Assembly (NCBI GenBank): GCA_016291915.1
Contig: JAEEZP010000258.1
Coordinates: 1 to 6,221, forward strand
Source: Prevotella sp.
GTDB lineage: Bacteria; Bacteroidota; Bacteroidia; Bacteroidales; Bacteroidaceae
Length of the DNA: 6,221 bases
Direction of reading: 5' to 3'
The notes beneath the pieces were generated by a model. It was not told where the DNA came from, searched no databases, and saw only the letters and a list, made by a program, of their open reading frames with translations. This document shows positions 1-4,294 of the stretch, piece by piece. The stretch's first letter is position 1. Every line of letters begins with the position of its first letter. The position numbers were made by a program, and so were the translations under genes.

Positions 1-88
1 ATCAAGCTGATTATATCAGGGTGTAGATCCTGAGGAAATCATAGTAATATCCACAGACGAACCAATGAATATCCCAAACAAAGGTTAA
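1..88 (+). pseudogene. Remnant of an LRR_5-type surface protein gene
   Basis: No intact gene is present. Frame 1 reads IKLIISG and then stops at 31-33. Frame 2, open from base 11, reads VDPEEIIVISTDEPMNIPNKG and stops at TAA 86-88. The string VISTDEPMNI resembles VISGIKEPMNM in the downstream LRR protein (residues 106-116), at the point where LRR_5 repeats give way to the closing segment. The two pieces could be joined by one frameshift. I read this as the decayed or truncated end of a related LRR gene, possibly a tandem paralogue whose beginning lies outside the window. It could instead be the genuine 3' end of a different gene. The fragment is short, so confidence is low. Confidence 0.35.
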
Positions 89-94
89 ATACGT

Positions 95-102
95 TAATTT
101 TG
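95..102 (+). promoter_or_regulatory. Possible -7 box upstream of the LRR gene
   Basis: TAATTTTG matches the Bacteroidetes -7 consensus TAnnTTTG and lies 73 bases before the ATG at 176. No TTG or TTTG sits about 20 bases further upstream, so the -33 half is missing. In AT-rich DNA an 8-base degenerate match can arise by chance. Confidence 0.25.
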
Positions 103-163
103 CCTCCTTATTTCTGACATTGTCCAACCCTAAATCCACCTTTCTACCGTTTAATGTGTAAGT

Positions 164-178
164 CATTGATTATCAATG
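164..178. repeat. Perfect 15-bp palindrome covering the ATG of the LRR gene
   Basis: CATTGATTATCAATG consists of two perfect 7-base arms around a single central T. Its last three bases are the ATG used as the start of the LRR gene. It could be an operator, a small hairpin affecting initiation, a recombination site, or chance in AT-rich DNA. No second copy was seen in the window. Confidence 0.45.
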
Positions 179-1912
179 TTTAATATATTCCAAGGTTGTC
201 GTAAAATAAGTGATATTAAGCTTCCAGAAAATCTTGAATATATTGGAGAATCTGCTTTCTATGGTTGTTATAACTTAACAACCCTATATCTTCCCCATAA
301 ATTAAAAATTATAGGTGAATTGGCATTTTACAACTGCTATCAGATAAAAGATCTGATTATTCCCAATTCTGCGACATCCCTTGGAGCCAAGGCCTTCCAA
401 TTTTGCACGGGACTTGAGTCGGTGAATATAGGCGATAATGTGGTTTATATCAAAGAGAACCTCTTCAACGGGTGTTCCGATATAAAAAAGGTGATATCGG
501 GTATTAAGGAGCCGATGAACATGGTGAGTAGTGTTTTTGATAATTCCGTATATACTAATGCAGAATTAATTGTTCCAGAAGGCTGCCTCTCGAAATATCA
601 GGCATGTGACGGTTGGAAGAATTTCGTTAATATTAAAGATACAGGTGGTGGCATTCCTTATAAAGATAAGTTGTCTCTTGATAAAACCACTGGCTATACA
701 GGTAAACAAGTCGTTTTGCCTATTAAATTGATTAACGAAAACGATATTGCCGGTGTGCAGTTTAAACTAACGTTGCCACAAGGTGTCTCAGTTGCCTTGA
801 ACAGTAAGAACAAACTAATGTTCAGCAAGACGGAGCGGGATGCGGATCATACGTTGAGCGGTAGCAAGGCGGAGGATGGTTCTTATACGGTATTGCTCTA
901 CTCGGCTGATTCAGAGGCTATCACGGGTAATGAAGGAAGCATCATCGACGTGACATTGGACATCGACAAGGAGATGAAGGACGGAATATACGAGATCAAA
1001 ATCTCGGATATCGTGCTCTCTACCACCAAGGCACAGAAGATTAATGCAGATGATGTGACAGCTCAGCTGGAGGTGAAGAGTTATCTTTTAGGCGATCCAA
1101 ATAATGACGGCAGTATCGATGTGGTGGATATCACGATGATAGCTAATCATATCCTCGGCAATAATCCTGAGAACTTCATCTTTGCGGCAGCTGATGTGGA
1201 TGGTGACGGCACGGTGGATGTGAACGACATTATCTCCATTGCCAACATCATTCTTTATGGCAGTTCTTCGAATGCAAAGCCTTCCATGGCAAAAGCATCG
1301 AATCATTTGGCTACTACTACCAATTCTGGCTCTGATGGCTTCACCGTGAAGAATGTCAGTGTTGAGAAGGGTGGCACGGTAACGGTTGACTTCGAGTTGA
1401 CGAATGCTGCACACGACTTCAGTGGTATTCAGATGGATATTGACTTGGGCGAGGGACTGAGTTTCGCTACGAAGAGCAATGGTAAGGTGAATGTCACGAA
1501 GGGAGCCCGACTGGAGGATGAGGACTTCACCCTGTCTGTGGCTAAGCAGGAGGGTAACCAGTATCGTGCCTTGGGTTATTATACTGACGGCAGTGTGATA
1601 CCGGAGAAGAGCGGCACTTTATTTACATTGACCCTGCAGGCTGACGAGAGTCTGGCGGATGGTAAGACGTTTAACTGTCAGTTGGATAACATCACACTCT
1701 CTACGAAGAACAATGAGAAGATTCAGCAGGAGACGCAGACATTTACGGTGACGATCGGTGATGCTACAGGTATTTCGGATCTCTTCAATGAGGATGGCAC
1801 TCCGGCTGTGATGTATGATCTTACAGGTAAGCGGATAGAGACACCTGCCAAGTCGGGTCAGGTGATTATCGTGAAGAAGGGTGGTAAGGTAGTTAAGATA
1901 TTTAAGAAATAA
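176..1912 (+). CDS. BspA-like LRR protein with two cohesin-like domains and a dockerin-like pair; N-terminus missing
   Basis: This is a probable cell-surface adhesion or glycan-associated protein of 578 residues. Residues 1-110 carry five LRR_5 units at an exact 23-residue period, marked by F-x-x-C at F5, F28, F51, F74 and F97. They are followed by the usual closing segment LIVPEGCLSKY...W..F (131-150). Residues ~163-300 and ~388-527 are two related beta-sandwich, cohesin-like domains (GVQFKLTLPQGV and GIQMDIDLGEGL). Between them, residues 305-361 form a dockerin-like pair of calcium loops, with ligands D307, N309, D311, D315, D318 and D340, D342, D344, D348, D351. The tail YDLTGKR (547-553) to the lysine-rich end resembles type IX secretion sorting domains. 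Odd points: there is no signal peptide, translation starts four residues before an F-x-x-C, and all upstream in-frame codons soon reach stops. The LRR part is far more AT-rich (about 28% GC over 181-360) than the rest (about 48% over 1321-1440). It is likely a 5'-truncated or recombined gene. The domain calls are family pattern recognition, and the binding partners are unknown. Confidence 0.8.
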   Translation: MFNIFQGCRKISDIKLPENLEYIGESAFYGCYNLTTLYLPHKLKIIGELAFYNCYQIKDLIIPNSATSLGAKAFQFCTGLESVNIGDNVVYIKENLFNGCSDIKKVISGIKEPMNMVSSVFDNSVYTNAELIVPEGCLSKYQACDGWKNFVNIKDTGGGIPYKDKLSLDKTTGYTGKQVVLPIKLINENDIAGVQFKLTLPQGVSVALNSKNKLMFSKTERDADHTLSGSKAEDGSYTVLLYSADSEAITGNEGSIIDVTLDIDKEMKDGIYEIKISDIVLSTTKAQKINADDVTAQLEVKSYLLGDPNNDGSIDVVDITMIANHILGNNPENFIFAAADVDGDGTVDVNDIISIANIILYGSSSNAKPSMAKASNHLATTTNSGSDGFTVKNVSVEKGGTVTVDFELTNAAHDFSGIQMDIDLGEGLSFATKSNGKVNVTKGARLEDEDFTLSVAKQEGNQYRALGYYTDGSVIPEKSGTLFTLTLQADESLADGKTFNCQLDNITLSTKNNEKIQQETQTFTVTIGDATGISDLFNEDGTPAVMYDLTGKRIETPAKSGQVIIVKKGGKVVKIFKK

Positions 1913-1920
1913 AGAAAAGG

Positions 1921-1953
1921 CGGGGACTGGCGCTTGGTAGAGCGCTGTCCCCG
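1921..1953 (+). terminator. Hairpin after the LRR gene, terminator-like
   Basis: This hairpin begins 8 bases after the stop codon. CGGGGAC (1921-1927) pairs with GTCCCCG (1947-1953), and GCGCT (1930-1934) pairs with AGCGC (1941-1945). A small internal mismatch separates the two helices and the loop is TGGTAG. It is GC-rich in an AT-rich setting and is preceded by AAAGAAAAGG. No clear T-run follows on the + strand, so it is not a textbook intrinsic terminator. It may stabilise the 3' end or work with the second hairpin downstream. Confidence 0.5.
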
Positions 1954-2002
1954 AATGAAAATTGCTATTAAATCAGTATTTTTGCTTAGTAGAAGATCGT
2001 TT

Positions 2003-2041
2003 GTCTCGGAAAAGTTTAAATCCCTTTGACTTTTCCGAGAC
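2003..2041. repeat. Perfect 13-bp inverted repeat overlapping the FAD-gene promoter
   Basis: GTCTCGGAAAAGT (2003-2015) and ACTTTTCCGAGAC (2029-2041) are exact reverse complements separated by 13 bases. The right arm fills the spacer between the -33 and -7 boxes of the downstream gene, and TTTT follows at 2042-2045. Two readings fit: an intrinsic terminator for the upstream transcript, or an operator through which a regulator blocks the promoter. The sequence alone does not choose between them. Confidence 0.6.
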
Positions 2042-2055
2042 TTTTCGTATCTTTG
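2025..2055 (+). promoter_or_regulatory. Promoter of the FAD-dependent dehydrogenase gene
   Basis: TTTG at 2025-2028, 19 bases, then TATCTTTG at 2048-2055 matches the Bacteroidetes housekeeping sigma consensus TTTG-N19-21-TAnnTTTG. Transcription would begin near 2060-2063, leaving a leader of about 15 bases before the ATG at 2077. This decides the gene start, because the TTG at 2026 lies inside the -33 box. Confidence 0.75.
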
Positions 2056-2076
2056 CAATCGGAAACGGATAAAAGT

Positions 2077-3675
2077 ATGGTTCAGGAATATCAGTTACGC
2101 GTAACGCCACGACAGGCAGTTGAGGAGGCTCTGTTGAAGGAGTATCTTTCCCGGGAGAAAGGTATTCCGGCAACGGATATCACTCATATCCGGATTCTCA
2201 AGAGAAGTATCGACGCCCGTCAGCGAACAATTTTCGTCAATCTCAAGGTGAGGGTGTATGTCAAAGAAGAACCACAGGATGATGCCTTTACGTCGACCTA
2301 TTATCCGGAGGTTGCTGACAAACCGTCGGTTATCGTGGTGGGGGCTGGCCCTGGTGGGTTGTTCGCTGCTTTACGACTGATAGAGAGAGGTTTACGTCCG
2401 ATAGTCATTGAAAGGGGTAAGAATGTGCATGATCGTAAGAAGGACCTGGCCAAGATCACTGCCACGCAGGAGGTTGACGAGGAGAGCAACTACTGTTTTG
2501 GTGAGGGAGGGGCAGGAGCCTATTCCGACGGAAAGTTATATACCCGTAGTAAGAAGCGTGGATCAGTTGAGAAAATTCTTAACGTTTTCTGTCAGCATGG
2601 GGCTTCCACGGCCATCCTTGCCGATGCCCATCCGCATATCGGAACGGACAAACTCCCACGGGTGATTGAGAACATGCGAAATACGATCATCCGATGTGGG
2701 GGAGAGGTGCATTTCCAAACGAAGATGACTGCCTTGGAGACTGACGGACAGCGAGTTATCGGTGTTCGGGCAGTACGTCTTACCGATCAGGAAGAAGTGT
2801 CTTTCCGCGGACCGGTGATCCTGGCTACGGGGCATAGTGCCCGTGATGTGTATCGCTATCTTTTCTCTTCACACATACAGATAGAGGCTAAGTCGTTGGC
2901 TATCGGTGTGCGCCTGGAGCATCCGGCGATGCTGATCGATCAGATACAATATCATAACAAAAACGGTAAAGGGGCATACCTCCCTACGGCGGAATATAGT
3001 TTTGTTACGCAGGTGGATGGTAGGGGTGTGTACAGTTTCTGTATGTGTCCGGGCGGTTTTGTGATCCCAGCTGCCACAGGGAGAGAACAACTCGTGGTCA
3101 ACGGCATGAGTCCTGCCAGCAGAGGAACGCGGTGGAGTAACAGTGGTATGGTGGTGGAGATCCATCCCGAGGATGTGGTTGCTCAGGGGATGAATATTCC
3201 CGATGATCCACTGTTGATGATGCGTTATCAGGAACAGTTGGAAAGAGCCTGTTGGATACAGGGAAACCGTCGTCAGACAGCCCCTGCACAACGCATGAAT
3301 GATTTCGTTAATAATCGACGTTCTAATGACTTACCATCAAGTAGTTATGCACCTGGCTTGGTGGAGAGTAATCTGCATTCGTGGCTCCCTCCTTTTATCG
3401 CCAAACGACTACAGAAAGGTTTTGTGGATTTCGGTCGGCGTAGCAAAGGTTTCCTCACGAATGAGGCCCTGATGATTGCCGTGGAAACACGCACATCCAG
3501 TCCGATACGTATCCTCCGTTCTCCCGAAACGCTCATGCATGTCACGGTAGAAGGACTCTTCCCTTGTGGAGAGGGGGCCGGTTATGCAGGGGGTATCGTC
3601 TCTGCCGGTGTGGATGGTGAACGATGTGCTGACTGTTGTGCAAGTTATCTCCTGGGTGATAATACTCAGCATTGA
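2077..3675 (+). CDS. FAD-dependent dehydrogenase, COG2509 type, physiological substrate unknown
   Basis: This is a 532-residue, probably cytoplasmic flavoprotein; I see no signal peptide or membrane segment. Residues 1-65 form a small N-terminal domain containing the family stretch ILKRSIDARQR (40-50). VIVVGAGPGG (85-94) is the Rossmann FAD-binding loop, and E112 at the end of the second strand is placed to bind the FAD ribose. FGEGGAGAYSDGK (141-153) and CMCPGGFVIPAA (322-333) are hallmarks of this family. VILATGHSARD (247-257) is the second dinucleotide-fold motif. PCGEGAGYAGGI (496-507) is the C-terminal FAD contact. Length and motif order match full-length members of the family. Its reaction is not established; annotators usually write NAD(P)/FAD-dependent oxidoreductase. 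The ATG at 2077 is chosen because the promoter's -7 box ends at 2055; a longer reading from TTG 2026 would start inside the promoter. No strong ribosome-binding site is visible, which is usual for this phylum. It is monocistronic from its own promoter, with no neighbour hinting at its role. Confidence 0.9.
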   Translation: MVQEYQLRVTPRQAVEEALLKEYLSREKGIPATDITHIRILKRSIDARQRTIFVNLKVRVYVKEEPQDDAFTSTYYPEVADKPSVIVVGAGPGGLFAALRLIERGLRPIVIERGKNVHDRKKDLAKITATQEVDEESNYCFGEGGAGAYSDGKLYTRSKKRGSVEKILNVFCQHGASTAILADAHPHIGTDKLPRVIENMRNTIIRCGGEVHFQTKMTALETDGQRVIGVRAVRLTDQEEVSFRGPVILATGHSARDVYRYLFSSHIQIEAKSLAIGVRLEHPAMLIDQIQYHNKNGKGAYLPTAEYSFVTQVDGRGVYSFCMCPGGFVIPAATGREQLVVNGMSPASRGTRWSNSGMVVEIHPEDVVAQGMNIPDDPLLMMRYQEQLERACWIQGNRRQTAPAQRMNDFVNNRRSNDLPSSSYAPGLVESNLHSWLPPFIAKRLQKGFVDFGRRSKGFLTNEALMIAVETRTSSPIRILRSPETLMHVTVEGLFPCGEGAGYAGGIVSAGVDGERCADCCASYLLGDNTQH

Positions 3676-3720
3676 TGGATAATGATTCTCGGATATAGCA
3701 GTTATTATTCCTTTCGGCAG

Positions 3721-3735
3721 AATCTATTATAGATT
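3721..3735 (+). other. Small AT-rich hairpin downstream of the FAD gene
   Basis: AATCTA (3721-3726) pairs with TAGATT (3730-3735) around a TTA loop, 45 bases after the stop codon, with a TTTT run ending at 3747. It is too weak alone to call a terminator. Bases 3676-3720 hold nothing else that I recognise. Confidence 0.2.
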
Positions 3736-3760
3736 AATTGAGTTTTAATGATCAGTAGTT

Positions 3761-3872
3761 GACTAATTGGGTACCGATTAGTTGACTTTTGCGTACTAGT
3801 ACTCGACTAATTGAGTACCGATTAGTCGACTTTTATGTACTAATACTCGACTAATTGAGTACTGATTAGTCG
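3761..3872. repeat. 44-bp tandem repeat, 2.5 copies, each with a hairpin
   Basis: Copies lie at 3761-3804, 3805-3848 and a partial one at 3849-3872. A degenerate start of a fourth (GATTAATTGAGT) lies at 3732-3743. Each unit reads GACTAATTGRGTACYGATTA then GTYGACTTTT. In copy 2, TCGACTAAT (3803-3811) pairs with ATTAGTCGA (3821-3829), followed by CTTTT, like a weak intrinsic terminator. A competing stem is possible across the copy boundary: GTACTC (3799-3804) with GAGTAC (3813-3818). Copy 1 also holds the perfect palindrome GTACTAGTAC (3793-3802). It follows the FAD gene, so tandem terminators or a satellite-like intergenic repeat are the likeliest readings. Confidence 0.75.
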
Positions 3873-3901
3873 TGTCGGAAGTATTTCTTGTTCGGAAATC
3901 C

Positions 3902-3976
3902 ATAACTTTGGCTTGTTGAAATTACTATTGTCTCTTTATCTATCACCAGTTCATAATTTTGGCAAGCCAAAGTTAC
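3902..3976. repeat. Two diverged copies of the TAACTTTGGC palindrome
   Basis: The first, from ATAACTTTGGC at 3902-3912 to AAATTAC at 3919-3925, is degenerate and pairs poorly. The second is stronger: TAATTTTGGC (3954-3963) pairs with GCCAAAGTTA (3966-3975), with one T-G wobble around AA. Its minus strand contains TAACTTTG, a -7 box match, but no minus-strand gene lies nearby. The first copy is preceded by TTCGGAAATCC (3891-3901), resembling the TTCGGAAAAGCC block in the two larger repeats downstream. Confidence 0.55.
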
Positions 3977-4036
3977 TCTCGTTCGGAAAAGCCAAATGTC
4001 GTTTCTCAAATGACACATTTATCAATGTTTTTTCGC
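3966..4036. repeat. Direct repeat copy A (~70 bp)
   Basis: This copy matches 4112-4184 at an offset of 146 bases. Four substitutions are visible (at 3969, 4001, 4007 and 4009), and a T-run of six here becomes eight in copy B. Blocks in order are AAGTTACTCTCGTTCGG, AAAAGCCAAATGTC, a variable ten bases, then TGACACATTTATCAATG, the T-run and CGC. AAATG and GTC can pair with GAC and CATTT across the variable part. Short open frames through this stretch change nothing: they read the repeat and have no gene-like features. Confidence 0.75.
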
Positions 4037-4046
4037 TCACTAATGC

Positions 4047-4071
4047 GTAACTTTGGCTATGCCGAAGTTAC
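4047..4071. repeat. TAACTTTGGC palindrome, copy 3
   Basis: GTAACTTTGGC (4047-4057) pairs with GCCGAAGTTAC (4061-4071) around TAT, giving 11 pairs with one T-G wobble. It contains TAACTTTG (4048-4055), a match to the -7 consensus, but no TTTG at the right distance upstream. The sequence is identical to the copy at 4098-4122. Confidence 0.7.
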
Positions 4072-4097
4072 TCCGTCTCTTATTCAGTTACATATCC

Positions 4098-4122
4098 GTA
4101 ACTTTGGCTATGCCGAAGTTAC
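4098..4122. repeat. TAACTTTGGC palindrome, copy 4
   Basis: Identical over 25 bases to the copy 51 bases upstream, with GTAACTTTGGC and GCCGAAGTTAC arms and a TAT loop. It joins directly to direct repeat copy B, sharing the right arm. It again holds TAACTTTG (4099-4106) without a visible -33 partner. Confidence 0.7.
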
Positions 4123-4184
4123 TCTCGTTCGGAAAAGCCAAATGTCATTTCTTATATGACACATTTATCAATGTTTTTTTTCGC
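4112..4184. repeat. Direct repeat copy B (~70 bp)
   Basis: This is the second copy of the unit at 3966-4036. Here the internal hairpin is better: AAATGTCAT (4140-4148) pairs with ATGA (4156-4159) and CATTT (4162-4166), leaving a two-base bulge. GAAAAGCCAAAT (4132-4143) is also the exact reverse complement of ATTTGGCTTTTC (4231-4242), so a 12-bp outer stem could enclose the whole segment up to the pheT -33 box. Confidence 0.75.
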
Positions 4185-4224
4185 AAATATAAAGAAAATG
4201 CAAGCATTTCTTTATGTTATTTGC
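4183..4224. repeat. Interrupted palindrome upstream of pheT promoter
   Basis: GCAAATA (4183-4189) pairs with TATTTGC (4218-4224), and TAAAGAA (4190-4196) with TTCTTTA (4208-4214). ATGC then pairs with GCAT around an AA loop, with a one-base and a three-base bulge. It is a strong hairpin despite low GC and ends 8 bases before the pheT -33 box. It may insulate pheT from upstream transcription or be an inserted small palindromic element. No good T-run follows. Confidence 0.5.
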
Positions 4225-4231
4225 TCAAAAA

Positions 4232-4263
4232 TTTGGCTTTTCGCTCACTTATCCGTAACTTTG
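4232..4263 (+). promoter_or_regulatory. pheT promoter
   Basis: TTTG at 4232-4235, 20 bases, then TAACTTTG at 4256-4263 fits the Bacteroidetes consensus. Transcription would start near 4268-4271, about 25 bases before the ATG. Bases 4238-4264 match 24 of 27 positions at 4030-4056 in the upstream repeats, so this promoter is a member of the repeat family. The -33 box lies in an inverted copy of the repeat block GAAAAGCCAAAT. Confidence 0.75.
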
Positions 4264-4294
4264 CACGAATTTTATAGAAAATATATTTTAAGCA

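Noticed and set aside
89..175. Possible insertion-sequence end in the stretch before the LRR gene
   Set aside because: No matching terminal inverted repeat, target duplication or transposase was found in the window.
1977..1984. TATTTTTG as a second -7 box for the FAD gene
   Set aside because: There is no TTG or TTTG at the right spacing upstream, and a much better promoter lies at 2025-2055. AT-rich chance match.
2026..2076. Upstream extension of the FAD gene to a TTG at 2026
   Set aside because: The TTG is part of the -33 box, the stretch spans the promoter and inverted repeat, and the family N-terminus begins around the ATG at 2077.
3732..4184. Possible CRISPR array from the repeated units
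   Set aside because: The 44-bp copies are contiguous with no unique spacers, and the longer repeats have unequal spacing. No cas gene is present.
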